DNA of 64,000 bases. Origin: Isoetes taiwanensis (taxonomy: Eukaryota; Streptophyta; Lycopodiopsida; Isoetales; Isoetaceae). The DNA lies in contig JAJEKV010000025.1 of NCBI GenBank assembly GCA_021234155.1, positions 4,596,078-4,660,077 of the forward strand, in the 5' to 3' direction. Shown in pieces: positions 12,890-24,724 of the stretch (the stretch's first letter is position 1; each line of letters begins with the position of its first letter). The position numbers and the translations under genes were made by a program. Under the pieces are notes generated by a model. The model did no database searches and was not told the origin of the DNA. It saw nothing but the letters and a program-made list of their open reading frames with translations.

Positions 12890-14289
12890 AATGAGCCATT
12901 ATGGTTGTATAGAATAAAGGCTTTAAGTTTCATATTAGAAACAAAGATTAGTAGCAACATTATATCTTTTACTATAACTCGTAGTTGCATGCAAACCAAT
13001 GATTTTCTTTCGTTTTAACAATTGATATTTAGTAAACAAGATGCTGACACATTGGAGGGTTTCACTCTTTGTCCGCTGGAAGTTCTAGTTGCTTGTGATG
13101 GTTTGGGACTCGTCAGATGTTAGAAGGGTTGGTTTTTTCATGATTTACACTTTTAGGAAGGAGTCTTAGGGTTCTTCGACTCATTCTCTTTACTCTTATG
13201 CAAGAGTTAGGTTATATAGTGCTCAATAGGGTTCTCGCATGTTACGGTGTCTCATTTTTAGTGTCCTTTTGTCCACCCAAATTAGCACTATTTTTTAGTA
13301 TTATGGGAAGAGGGAAATTCAAATTTAACGAGAATATCGGGAGGTGGTTGATTCCCCCTTTCTCGAGGGAGAGAGATCTCGTTTCTTTCTTTCCATCCAT
13401 TTTTTGTTCAGGCTTCTTGTGATCCAATGACTAATGACGAAGACAGGAGGCGGAAATGGTGTTTGCAGAAGCAACGGCAAAGAGCAAGCAAGATAAGGCA
13501 ACAATTGTCAAATGAAAATTTAGATTGGAGTATTGAGCACTCAAAAGAGCAATTGCAACATGCAGCCTCCATAATCACGAAAACGTTTTTGGATTTGATA
13601 GGTTCGATGTCTACAGACCAGAAGAAAGAAGTATGGCATCTAGTGGAGAACAGCAAAGTTATGGAGGTTGCAGTGTCTGATAAGGAAAAGATTGTTCACA
13701 GTGAAATTGTCGGTAGCATCCAAGAAACCATACAGCATGTGAAAGGAGTGGAGTCCAATGACAAATTAGCAGCAAAAAGAGCAGCATTAGTCATGGCACT
13801 TGGGAAGGTCAGGCATGGCAGCAAAAGATTAGCTGCCAAGGCTTTAGGAATTCATCCAAGGAATTGTTCCAGAGCTAAGAAGCACCGTGTTGCAATTAGT
13901 GATAAAAACGCATTGTGGGCTCTTGGGGGAAGGAAGAAGAGAAAGGATTCCTTGAGCCAAGAAGTGATCGAAAAAGTTGTGGATTATTGGACAAACTACA
14001 CCAGAGTTTCGCCTAACTTCAAGGACGTCAGATCTGGTAGAGGAAAACATCCTAAGCATCCAACACATTACCTTGATGTGAGCCAGGTATACTATCTGTA
14101 GATCAGTTTTTTACTAAGTCTTTTTCACGTTTACTAATACTAATATTTTTTATAAGTTTTGAAGTATTGATTCCAATATGATCTGCTAATGGAATTAATC
14201 TGCACGTTCTTCTCGTGATAGCAAGTCTTAGTGCTATTGATGGTTGATAATGGATCATTTTTTGATATAGTGCTAAGGTTTCTCATCTT

Positions 14290-14420
14290 TATAATGTTGG
14301 TGCCACGTTTAGTAATTGTGTTGATGTTAGTGCCATTGTTAGTGATTTTGTAAATGACAGTGCTAATATTACTAATTTCGTTAATGTTGTTCCACTGTTA
14401 GTAATTTTGTCAATGTTAGC
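14290..14420 (+). repeat. Short imperfect repeats in transposase intron
   Basis: About four imperfect ~30-bp copies built on GTTAGTGCCATTGTTAGT and TTGTTAATGTT lie inside the intron between transposase exons 1 and 2. The word TTAGTGC recurs through 14220-14420. Confidence 0.5.
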
Positions 14421-16104
14421 ACTAAACTTAATCTGTAGTTAGTGAAGCACCACCTACCACTACAGATTAGCAATGCTTTCATCTCAATGTCCTAGCACTG
14501 GTTAGTGGTTTGGTTTGCTAAGGGTTATGTTGTAATGCAAGGAATCAGTAATTAGTTCTAAGTTGCTATTCATTAGCAGTTGTTTTTTCTAGTGGTATTA
14601 GCACTAGCATTTACTAAGTAGTTTTCTATTCTTATTCTGCAGACAAAATTCTTCACTAGTTTCAAGCAAGACAATTTAGATGTTCAAATTAAGCAGAGAG
14701 CCTTCGAGAAATTAAAGCCTTACTTTGTTGTAAAGCTATCTGAATTCAATACCTGTTGTTGCATCTATCATGAGAGGAGTGTCAATGCTGAGGGAAGGGG
14801 TGAAGAACATGAGGAAAAAGTCCATGGTGCATGGTGCAGATTGCACCTGTGAGTGCAAGATATGTGACCACACGGCAAGCCAAGTAGGATGCAATGCAGC
14901 AAGACATGTTTGGCAGTCTAACAGTGACAAGTGGAGAAGCATGGTTTGCCCAAAGCCTGAAGGTGAGGAGTGGCACAATAAAGCATACTTGTCAGGAACC
15001 TGCAGCAAATGTGGTGTGGACAAAATGGAAAGGTGTCCAAAAGAAGAAACAAAGGACAGTACCTCAAAAATCATTTGGGAAAACATAGACTACATTGAAA
15101 TTGTTAAGGATAAAAATGGCAAACCCAAAAAAAGAATTGAGCATCAATATTTACAGACTTCACCCAATGTTTTGATGGAAACCTTCAGATCTAAAGCAAA
15201 GGAGTTTGTGACACATAATTTCAGGTATAAATGGCAGCAAGCCATATTTAGATAACTACTGAACAGGTTTGCTGGTGATACTATTGTATCAGTGGTTGAC
15301 TTTGCAGAGAATTACTCTTTCAAGGAGCAGAATGAAGTCCAGTCCAAGCATTGGCATAATGAGCAGATCACTATTCTTGTGCACTCACATATAGAAGGGA
15401 TCCTGAGACACAAGAAATGATCAAGGAAGAACATTTTTATATATCTGATGACAGAAAATATGATTCTTTGTTTGTGCAGCATTGCTTTCTCTTACACAAT
15501 CATTGGATGCAAGAGAAGGAAATCACTTTGAAGAAGCATTATGTCTTCTCAGATGGTGCAGCCTCACAATTCAAAGGTAAAAAAATCATTTACTTTGATG
15601 CTAGATTCAAATCTTTAACAGGTTTAGACATGATATGGAACTTTTGGTGCTCTGGCCATGGGAAGGGAGAACATGCTGGTGCAAGAGCAGTAATAAAGAG
15701 GGCTTTGAGAGCAGCACAGTTGAAGGGCAGCAAGATGACCAATGCACACGAGGTGGTGGAATGGCTAAAGCAGTACATGTCAACAGCAGCACCCACAACA
15801 TATAAAAAGAAGATTCAAACTGTAAGTAGAACTTTTTAGGAGGTTGAAATAGGACAAGTGAACAGAAAAAATCAGTGGGAAGCACGTCCTATTGAAGGAT
15901 CTAGAAACCTTCATTGTTTCCATGGGTGTTCAAATCACATGATACATTTACAGGTCAGAAACCTCTCTTGCTTTTGCACATATTGTTTAGATTTGAATTG
16001 GGAATCTTGCCCCATGTATCATACTAAGAAGTTTGAACTAGTTGTGGTACAGCCCATCAAAGCTATTATTGAAGAAGAAGTACATGATGAAGGAGAAGAA
16101 GCAG

Positions 16105-17990
16105 GGAAACAGGGAAAACTCAGAGCACAAGGCCAGGCCGGTTTTCGACCAGAGTACTCGACTACGGACCATCTAGTGACCCTAAGAATAATGATAGAAC
16201 AGGCAAAGGAGAACAACAGGAAAATCATATGCTGCTTCGTGGACTTTAGGAAGGCGTTCGACACAGTACCCAGAGATAAGCTCATTCTGAGATTAATAGG
16301 ATTAAGAGCACCAGATGGGTTGGTAGGATCAATCGCAAGGCTATACCAAAAAGTATATGCCAAAATGGAAGGGGGAGGGGAAGCAATAGACTGCGACACA
16401 GGAGTAAAGCAAGGATGCCCGTTATCACCCACGCTTTTTGGGATATACATAGATGCCCTACAGGAATTCTTAGAGGAGAAAGAGGGAGATAAGGAAGCAC
16501 CAATGATAGGGAGAACGAAGGTTCCAATAATGCTATATGCAGACGACTTAGGTATGATGGCAACCAAAGTCAAAGGAATGCATAGAATGCTAGAGATACT
16601 AGAAGAGTTCTGTTTGGAAACAGGATTAACAGTCAATCTGGACAAGACAAAAATAGTGACCTTCGGTACAAAGACGAAGCACAAGCCCTTCAAATACAAG
16701 GGGCGAGAGCTAGAGGAAACCACAGGATACTGTGTGCACGGGCTATGACACACATGGCGGGGAAGTGGTCAAAAAGGCGCATAAATGATTTCAAAAGAAT
16801 GGGAAACTATTACACCATGATGAATTACTGCACTAACAACAGAATCACCAATTGGGAAATCAAAACATATCTGTTTAACACATTAGTAGCATCGACGCAG
16901 TTATACGGATGTGAAACATGGGGACCAGGTCTAACAGAGAAAAAGTGGGAGAAACAGGAAGGGATACTGAGACAATGGCACGGACAGGAATTCCAGGTGA
17001 AAGCAGGTACATCATTAGCAACAATCATATATGAAACAGGAGAAAAACCAATGGAGGTGAGAGCATGGGAAAGAACAGTAAGGTACCTAATAAAGGATAA
17101 CAGTTATGGGAAAGAGGATAAGTTATCATCACTGGCGATGGAGGAATCAGCAAAGCAACACATAGTAAAAGGCAAGGGATGGTTTAACGATGTGGCGAGA
17201 TGGACGGCTGGCATGGGGGTGCAATTAAATCAGATTATACAAGCAAATGGATGGGACGAAGAATGGACGGACAAGGCAATGAGAAGTCGGGTCGGCACAA
17301 AGATACAGTCCGAAAAGTGGAATGGCTATTGGGAACCTTCAATCCCACGGGACAGAATAGGACATATTACATACAAAAGCGACTGTGGTAGAAGCAAACA
17401 GAGGAACGCTTAGCTAGGTTCAGAATGGGGAGCCAACGATCTACACTAATTGAGAAGGATAGGTGGAGAAATGTAGACAGAGCAGAGCTTAATATGCCGC
17501 TATGTGATGAAAAGGGCAAAATAGAAGACTTAAATGCATATGGTCAAAGAATGTCCCGGCCCACGCAGATATAAGGTCCAAATTTAACAAGGTCGTGGGA
17601 CCTCCCACCCCAAAGACCGATGGACAAAGAAGAGACGCTACGATGTAGCTTAAAGCTATAAAAGAGATGATAATTAGACAGGGGGTGCACAAAGAGAAGG
17701 GTCCGATAATCCGAGAAGCACCATCGAGGCTTAATCGAGAGGCCCACAAAGGACAGCTCAAAGCTGTTGATAACGATGCATTGTGTATGGCCAAAGAAGC
17801 CAACTAAAAAGCACGATGCGGGTATTAAAAAGAACAAGAGAAGCCCGCTAGAAGGCTACATAAACCTGTGCGTCTGTTTGTTGGCAGCACCCTAATTTTT
17901 GGGAGCTCGCAGGATGCTACAAAAGTCCGGGGGCCTCACGGCCTGAGGGACGTTAATGTATATTCTATTCTATTCTATTCTATTCTATTG
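16105..17990 (+). mobile_element. 5'-truncated LINE with reverse transcriptase and TTCTA tail
   Basis: The frame from about 16105 carries non-LTR reverse-transcriptase motifs in order: QAGFRPEYSTTDH, CFVDFRKAFDTVPRDKL, GVKQGCPLSPTLFGIYIDAL, the catalytic LYADDLGMM, and the thumb-side GLTVNLDKTKI. A frameshift near 16740 moves the frame to 16745-17413, with the downstream block LVASTQLYGCETWG. A second shift near 17395 leads to a short C-terminal stretch (ARFRMGSQRS). The 3' end has GGGACGTTAATG followed by a TTCTA microsatellite (17961-17990). The endonuclease region is absent, so the copy is 5' truncated. It sits in the same orientation inside the transposase gene. I found no clear target duplication. 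The clade is not assigned. Confidence 0.85.
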
Positions 17991-18559
17991 ACAGCGCTGA
18001 CTTATGTAGCATGCAAGTATCTATAGGTGATGTCTTTGCAGTGGTGGCTCCAAATAACAATCACGAGAATGTGAAATTCTACCTTATCCTATGTACCAAA
18101 GCTAAGTACTTGGTGTTAGAAGACTTTGTAGATATACAAGGGCAGAAGTTTGTGAAAGGGGATGAGGTCATAGAAGGGACATACTATGAGAAGTTGGTGA
18201 ATTGTAAATCCAGCTATAAGTTTTGTAGAGGAAATAAAGCAATTATTTATGCCACTCAAGTTGCAAAGAACAAAGTCAGGTTGGTTCAAGCAAAGCACGT
18301 TGTTAAGCGGGGAGTGGTTTACACTCTAAGTGCCAAAAAAGAACAAGATATTCTAGAGAGGCTTCCCATGTTGTTGGAATAGTGGAAAGAGCAATTGTGT
18401 AAAGGGTACTGTATAGGTACTTTTATGAATATAAAGAAGTTTTTGTATTTTGCATTCTCATTTTTTATGCTTCAGTTACAGAATTTTGTACTCGAATGTT
18501 GAATGAATTCCAAATTTCAATCAATTTCAATTGTTGGTGTTTCATAGTATTTTAAATTG

Positions 18560-18960
18560 CTGGTATACAGACAAGGCACTGAGGCCAATTTACAAGGTAA
18601 AACATCTAAGTACAAGGTATAACAAAACCAAGGTAAAACATGTAAGTACAACAGAATTAGAAAAAGACACAAGACATAAATTTACACAAGGCACAAGGTA
18701 TAACAAAACCACAAATTTACAGAAAGGCACAAGGCCATCATCCACATTAAAGAAGGCACTAGGGCCTGGATTACAGAAGGCACAAGGCCTGGATTACAGT
18801 CGGCACAAGGCACTTACAATTAAAGGCACTAAGGCCTGGATTAAACAAAAGGCACAAGGCCTGGATTAAAGTGAAGGCGTAATAAAAAGGTATTACAAAA
18901 CCAATTGATTAAAACAGAAAACAAAACCAGAAATTTTCAGAAAGGCACAAACAAAACCAG
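18560..18960 (+). repeat. GGCACAAGGCCTGGATTACA-type tandem repeats
   Basis: Many imperfect 20-30 bp units built on AAGGCACAAGGCCTGGATTA lie directly downstream of the transposase 3' end. Open frames across them are lysine/threonine-rich by-products of the repeat. The same unit reappears at 21650-21840. Confidence 0.75.
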
Positions 18961-19379
18961 ATTTTTTCAGTTCTAGAACTACTACGGAAAACACAGACAA
19001 GAATGCTAATGCTGGTCATGCTGCATCTCCTTCATAACCAAAAACAAAGTGTACACTGAAAGCAAATTAGTGAAACCATTATGGCCGGGATTAAAAAACC
19101 TCGCCCTTTCGGGTTTTCGAGGAAAAACCCTGACAATAATGGGATCACTAACTTATGCTAAAAATTAAAATAGGCTCTATACCCTCATGCTGACTAGCCT
19201 TGTTGGGTGAAAATACATTATAACAATGAAGTTTGCAAAGACAAAGTATGTTTAAATTGCCTTCTTTACTGCCTTCAACATGTGTCTAGATTTCAAATCC
19301 TTCGCCCCAAATGCCAAGCTGTAGGAAAATGCTCACCAATATCCCTGCATACACAAGAAAAAATGAACCAAAAGCCACT

Positions 19380-19510
19380 AAGGCTTAACCAGGCACGAGG
19401 GCCTCCATCCAGGCACGAGGACCTCTATCCCGGCACGAGGGCCTCCATTCAGGCACAAGGGTCTCAACAAGGCACAAAGGCCCCCCAACTAGGCACTGCC
19501 TCCAACTAGA
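19380..19510 (+). repeat. GGCACGAGGGCCTCCA-type tandem repeats
   Basis: About six imperfect copies of a unit close to CAGGCACGAGGGCCTCCAT. It is related in wording to the GGCACAAGGCC repeats at 18560-18960, so the two may be diverged parts of one satellite. Confidence 0.65.
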
Positions 19511-19555
19511 TGTAAGTTACAGTAAAGTATACATCAGGAGAAGGGTGGGGGGGTG

Positions 19556-19736
19556 GGACCAAAACGTACGAAGGAGAAAGGGAAGATGCAAATGAGAGCT
19601 GATAAGAGAGCAAGGGGACGAAAAGGAACTTAAATAAGGTGCTGGAAGGGGAAAGAACAAAAACTAACTACTAACTACCTTCGTAGTTCTAGAACCTTGT
19701 TTTCCTTCTATTCGGTGAAACGAAGGAAAACATCAT
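19556..19736. repeat. 181-bp direct repeat, copy 1
   Basis: Nearly identical to 21470-21650, with about three differences by eye over equal length. It begins GGACCAAAACGTACGAAGG and ends GGAAAACATCAT. It contains a self-complementary part around GTTTTCCTTC and GAAGGAAAAC. A further 37 bp (19737-19773) continues as a perfect copy of 18971-19007, so this block joins pieces of two duplications. Confidence 0.85.
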
Positions 19737-20868
19737 TTCTAGAACTACTACGGAAAACACAGACAAGAATGCTGAAGAAGAGGCAGAACAAAACAACATA
19801 ATCTAAATAAGCTTGACGAAGGATAAGAAAAAACTAAAAGTTGTTCATATGCATTGAAAACTGGGTAGGAAATAAACAACCTCCCATAGAAGGTATTGCG
19901 TAGGAAATAAAGAACTTCCTCCAAGAGCAATTGACGAGCATGAATACATGGCGAATAACAAGAACAAATGGACAAGGCCGAACAAATTATCTGAGGTAAA
20001 GGTTGGAGTTATAGATGGAAGGCACAAAAAGATAAGGAAAACCAACAGTTTGGCATAACAAGCAACTCTACATAGCCACCGAACCACCATTGAGCCCAAC
20101 ATCATTTAGATATCAAATAACCATCCATAGCAATATATAGCCTTAAGATAAACGTCACCTCAAATTTGAGCATAAAGTGGGTACCAAAAAAAATTATTAA
20201 CATGACATATCGGGTTACAGGAGCAAAAAAGCCTTAGAATGGGAGAACTATCCAACGGATCAGTTAGGTTTTTTGTAGAGGGCGGAAGAACTGGCTGCCG
20301 CACATCTTGGCATGCGAAGCTCTGGCCGCCGCATACAGGGCCACGAAAATACAGGGCCACGAAAAGCTCTGGCTGTGAAGTAAATACAGGGCCACGAAAA
20401 GCTTTGGCAAAAACACAGACATGTAAGACAAGCAGATCGGAAAACATGCGAAACACAGGCCAAGGTTTTATTTATGAAGACTGTATGTAGATAGCAACAG
20501 AAATCACATTTATTGAGATTCGGCTGGCCTTACTTGAAAACACTAGAAACAGGAACAAGATCTACCATTATAACAGCTCTGGAAACCAACTATTCCCAAA
20601 AATATCTCACTGGTACTGCATTTTGAAACCGGCACTGCATTTTGATTCAATCGAAAGCAGCCAAAACAGAACCTTATTTCTCAAAATAGACAAACTCAGC
20701 CGAAAGAAAACTACTTAAGCAGAAACAACTGGATTGATCAACTGAACCGAATTATTTTCAAGCAAATAACTGAACCGAAATTATTCTTAGCATGAACTGA
20801 CAAGCATTATGAGCCTTTTAGAAGACTTACCACAGATCCTTAGAGCCAGAAAATATCTAGCAAGGCCT

Positions 20869-21388
20869 TTAGCATGGTAAAATCCCCATATTTGGGCCGT
20901 TCTTCACATCAGAAAGGGCTAAAGCCCCCATCTCATAGAATTCTGCAACTCTTGGCCCTTCTCTATCTCTAATGCAGATTAGATTTTTCCTGTCAGCAAT
21001 TAAAGAATTACCTCTATCAATGATGTCCTTGGCATATCCAAAGTCTTGCGCAACTGCAAATGGGAGAGTCCTCTAATTGATTCAAGAAATCAAATTATTT
21101 GATATTTTCATGGAACTTCAGGATAGGAGCTCTTGATTTCTTGTTCTTCCGATGAATCTCCTCTTGAAGAGATGAGATCTTAGATTCTAAAGCCACAGCA
21201 ATTTCCGCCTTTGAGCCCTTCAGATCGTCTATTCTCGCTTCCAACCTGCTCTCTAAGACGCCCTTCAAACTGTCTATCTTGGCTTCCAACCTATCCTCGA
21301 TGGCTTTAAGCCATGCCGAAACATCATCAGAAGGAGCATCAGCCGCCCGCCTCTTCCGAAGTTTTAACACACTAGCTTTTGAAGCCAT
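20869..21388 (-). CDS. Hypothetical coiled-coil protein, two exon-like segments
   Basis: The minus-strand ATG at 21388 opens about 97 residues (to 21095). They begin with a basic patch (KLRKRRAADAPSDD) and continue with heptad-like repeats (LEAKIDSLKGVLESRLEARI) that predict a coiled coil. A second segment (21072-20869), preceded by an AG acceptor, reads DREGPRVAEFYEMGALAL and stops at 20869. I could not close the splice phase with a standard donor, so there may be a frameshift or another small exon. No known family is recognised. It lies among repeats that also flank the transposase, so it may be an accessory gene of a larger element. Confidence 0.4.
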
Positions 21389-21469
21389 AGCAACTAGCGT
21401 GATGCACACAAAAAAAACACGCTGTAGACAGAACTCTAAGGAAACTAAGGAAACGGTGAAGCAATAGAT

Positions 21470-21650
21470 GGACCAAAACGTACGAAGGAGAAAGGGAAGA
21501 TGCAAATGAGAGCTGATAAGAGAGCAAGGGGACGAAAAAGAACTTAAATAAGGTGCTGGAAGGGAAAAGAACAAAAACTAACTACTAACTACCTTCGTAG
21601 TTCTAGAACCTTGTTTTCCTTCTATTAGGTGAAACGAAGGAAAACATCAT
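21470..21650. repeat. 181-bp direct repeat, copy 2 (upstream of coiled-coil gene)
   Basis: Second copy of 19556-19736. Read on the minus strand it lies just upstream of the coiled-coil gene start at 21388 and contains CCTTATTTAAG, a possible TATA element. The duplicated block therefore probably includes that gene's promoter, and copy 1 could be an orphan promoter duplicate. An LTR-like origin was considered, but clean TG...CA ends are missing in copy 1. Confidence 0.85.
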
Positions 21651-21840
21651 AAAGGCACAAGGCCATCATATATTACAATAGGCACTAAGGCTTGTGTTAC
21701 AGTAGGGTCGGCACAGCCATTACATTTCAAAGGCACTAAGGCCTGTTTCACAGAAGGGTCATTACAAAGAAAGGCACAAAGGCCTATAGCATCTGTTTTT
21801 AAAAAAAATTACAAAGGCACAAAAGGCCTGTTTCTGAAGA
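21651..21840 (+). repeat. GGCACAAGGCC-type repeats, second array
   Basis: Imperfect units close to AAAGGCACTAAGGCCTGT directly follow direct-repeat copy 2, as a second occurrence of the 18560-18960 repeat family. This supports duplication of a larger unit in the region. Confidence 0.65.
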
Positions 21841-21895
21841 ACTTGATCAAAAGAAAAAAACAAAAACAAAACGTGTCTTCATGAGCTGCGAGACT

Positions 21896-22402
21896 TCAAG
21901 CTTCATCTGTAAGAAAACTTCAGAAAGTTAGAAAGCTCATGGGAAAGAAAGCAAAAATTGAAATTGCATGCGACTTACTCTCCAGCCAAGTTTGAAATTC
22001 AAGAAAAATTTCTTCTTCTTCTTCGTCCAGGTCTTCTTCTTCGCTGGTTGTCTCATGTTCGCTCCAGACCTCATCTTCTGAATCATACTGCTCCTCAGAA
22101 GAATCCACGTCAGAGGAATCGAATTGTGAAGAATCCACCTCTTCTAAAAGCTCAGAAAGAGAGTCTTCAGAGCTGCTGGAATCGGAGCTGCTGTACTCAG
22201 GCTGCTGCTCGGGGCTCTCAAAAGAATTGGTCTCGACAGAATTGGTCTCAACATAATTGGGCTCCTACAAAGGCATTGTCCAAGAACCTATTCCATAACT
22301 CGCGAGGACCTGCGCCATAGGTAAGGAAAGCAATGACCGGCGCTTGGAAGGGCCAGGGGCAGGGGAAGCAGAGCGGGAGGGGGAGCGGCAGCGCTTCGAC
22401 AT
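21896..22402 (-). pseudogene. Acidic Ser/Glu-rich protein with one in-frame stop
   Basis: The ATG at 22402 (minus) opens a basic serine-rich N-terminus (MSKRCRSPSRSASP, then PSKRRSLLSL). The same frame meets a single TAG at 22265-22267 and then continues for about 95 residues of very acidic sequence (for example SSSDSSSSEDSLSELLEE and TSEEEDLDEEEEE). A donor GTAAGT follows the Trp-Leu-Glu codons at 21979, and the acceptor before 21906 adds Asn-Glu-Ala and a TGA at 21896, with a 72-nt intron. CAG to TAG is the simplest origin of the stop. Charge-segregated proteins like this can be nuclear or chaperone-like, but no family is recognised. Alternatively the TAG is an acceptor (TTTGTAG) and the upstream part belongs elsewhere. 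Confidence 0.45.
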
Positions 22403-22689
22403 TCTGTTTCAGAGAATTGGACGATGCTTCTCCCTCACGACCATAGCCTATAAAGGCTGGCGTGAAATTAATTTCATTGGCTACGATTTTAGGATTTCGT
22501 ACCATTAGTATCTTAATCGTAATGATTTAGTAGGATACGAAGTGAAATGTAATTACCTCGAAATGACCATAATTTTATTTTCTAAAACATTAAAAAAAAA
22601 TATATATATATCTATCCTGAAATGGCCATTCTTTTTTGGACACCAATCATCTTATGTTGGCTTGGCACTTGTTTAGTAATTGTAATTAT

Positions 22690-23220
22690 AATTAGTTAGT
22701 GTAAATTGCTTGTTGACTTCAAAATTGTTGACTTATGCTTCACCAAACATGTTGGTCCATGAAAGTCAAACATGTAACAAAGGGGTTGATTCACACTTGT
22801 TGACTTGAAAATTGTTGTCTTACACAATATGCCTTAACATAATGCATAGAATAGCATAGGTCAAAATTGTTGACTTACGCTTTACCAAATGCTTGGGGGT
22901 GATTCACACTTGTTGACTTGAAAATTGTTGTCTCACGCTTTACGAAACATGTTGGTCAATGAAAGTGAAACTTTAGCTTAGGGGTGATTCATACTTGTTG
23001 ACTTGAAAATTGTTGACTTACGCTTTACCAAAGATGTTGGTCAATAAAAGTCAAACATTTGCTTGGGGGTGATTCACACTTCTTGACTTGAAAGTTATGC
23101 CTTAACATAATGCATAGAATAGCATAGGTCAAAATTGTTGACTTATGCTTTACCAAAGGTGATTCACACTTGTTGACTTGAAAATTGTTGACTCACGCTT
23201 TACCAAACACAATATGCATA
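22690..23220 (+). repeat. Imperfect tandem repeats with TTGACTTGAAAATTGTTG core
   Basis: About five degenerate copies of a unit near 100-130 bp. Each has GATTCACACTTGTTGACTT, then AAAATTGTTG, then ACGCTTTACCAAA. Several also carry CATGTTGGTCAATGAAAG. This is satellite-like, with no coding potential. Confidence 0.75.
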
Positions 23221-23751
23221 GGTACACAATATGCCTTAACATAATCCATTCATTTGGCATTTGTTGATTTGGCATTTGTTGATTTGGTAACATGTGGAAC
23301 ATTGAATGCAGGTGGGATATTTGAGCCCATTACTAAAAAAAAGGGTGGACGAGGATTACATTTTGAAAGGTCATGACACTCTGGCATGTAACTGAAGATT
23401 ACAAGCCATAGAGCCATAACTTTTCATCATCTAATCTCTATCCACACTCTTCAATAAAGCAGCAAAAAACTATTTATATATGCGCACGAATTTTGTAATA
23501 TATGCATGTGGGATATTGCAAACTTTGTGTTAGGTTTGTGCTAATTTTGGGGTTGTTGTTTTGGCGATAATGCGGGATATTTGAGCCCATTATAACGGGA
23601 ACTGCATACCAGAGAATTATAAAGTTCTTTAAATGTTTGTGGTGTTGATAAACACCAAATTACAATAAAAAGGGGATCTAATATTAAAAAAACATACAAC
23701 AGTTTAGGACAAGTCCATGGTCTTTAGTACCTCCAACACTTTTGTGCTTTT

Positions 23752-24724
23752 TTTTTTTTTTTGAAGGACTTGAGCCTTTATTATCCAGAGAAAGTTACAG
23801 AGTACAATGGGAACTAATAACTCAGTGGAGAGAATGTCCACCAGAGCAAGACCACCCCACTCAAATACAACATCTAAACAATATGAAGAGCAAGCAAAAA
23901 CTCATAAGTAAGTATGAATCTGAAGATAGTGCTCCCAAATACGGCTCTTCACCTCATTAGCAACCTGAATGCTTTGACAATTCGTTGCTGGGCATCAAGA
24001 AGGATCTGTGCATCTGAACAAGCAAGACCTTTGAATATGAGAAGATTCCTTCTTTTCCAAATGGACCAAATGATCCATGCAGAAGCCAAATGAAATGCCT
24101 TTTTTGCCAAATTATCCTAACTACTTGGATAGACTGCTAATAACACCTGCTGGCTATTCAAATTGCAATGAAAGAGGCCTTGAAGCCATAACCAAGCATG
24201 TCTGACATGTCTACAGAGCAATGTTCAATTGTCTCGTCCCTCTGTGCACATAAGGGACAAAGTGCAGATACCTCTGGACGAAATCTGTGCACCAGAATAT
24301 TAATGCGCAGACAATGATGAGTGACTTGCCACCATAAAACAGATACTTTGGGATGGAGTAGTTTATCCCATACCCATTTCCATACTGCCTTCTGCCGATC
24401 CCTAGGAATGACCAAAGGCCACTTGGACGAAGGAGGCAAGACGTCAGCATCAAGCAAGACCTTGTACATGGAATTCACCAACTTATCTGCTTTGACACGC
24501 TCATGAACTACCCAAGGCTGGGGGTCATCCACTTGTGCTACTGGAGGAAGAATTGAAGACACCTTCTGCCAAATAGCTTGATCCCACCTTAAAAGGAGGA
24601 ACTTAGCTCTAAACTCTTCCCATGTCAGCAACTGCATTTGATTATTATACCAATCAGATATCATATGCACACCTGCTGCTCTCCATCGACGCTGCGTCAA
24701 TGGGTGGACTGAAGCTACCAGAGG
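23752..24724 (-). mobile_element. 5'-truncated LINE (zf-RVT domain) with 14-bp target duplication
   Basis: The minus-strand frame 24700-24158 encodes the C-terminal part of a plant LINE ORF2: KWVWDKLLHPKVSVLWWQVT followed by CPLCAQRDETIEHC, the zinc-binding zf-RVT pattern. The 3' end is a poly-A read as poly-T at 23752-23762. ACTTTTGTGCTTTT occurs at 23738-23751 and again at 24725-24738, a 14-bp target-site duplication bracketing the element. It interrupts the last coding exon of the RING-H2 gene: pre-insertion codons end in VLKTMDLS and a stop, but now the frame ends after one Trp codon. Confidence 0.9.

Larger units (their letters stand above)
13427..18382 (+). pseudogene. Decayed DDE-type transposase, interrupted by a LINE
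   Basis: Exon 1 (13427-14086) encodes a basic N-terminal region with a helix-turn-helix-like stretch (KRLAAKALGIHPRNCSRAKK). It ends at a GT donor (14087), and an AG acceptor at 14641-14642 continues in phase. A Cys/His-rich zinc-binding segment follows (CTCECKICDH). The probable RNase H-fold core has three blocks: VVDFAENYSF, FSDGAASQFKG and GHGKGEHAGARAVIKRAL. The first two supply aspartates; the third block has Ala where an acidic residue is expected from related animal proteins I recall, although Glu remains just before it. A C-terminal piece (18011-18382, with VSIGDVFAVVAP) resumes after the inserted LINE. Damage: frameshifts near 14765 and 15390, and in-frame stops at 15253 and near 15837. 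The superfamily is not assigned; the call rests on recalled motif patterns. Confidence 0.6.

Noticed and set aside
15226-15267. A 42-nt intron that would remove the in-frame stop at 15253 in the transposase
   Set aside because: The residues it would remove (YKWQQAIF) look like part of the conserved protein, and the length is very short. A nonsense mutation is more likely, though splicing also joins in phase.
16019-16753. A 244-codon minus-strand open frame
   Set aside because: Antisense to the LINE reverse transcriptase, which carries clear catalytic motifs.
19556-21650. Small LTR retrotransposon (TRIM) flanked by 181-bp repeats
   Set aside because: No consistent TG...CA ends, primer-binding site or polypurine tract were seen, and one repeat continues into a different duplication.
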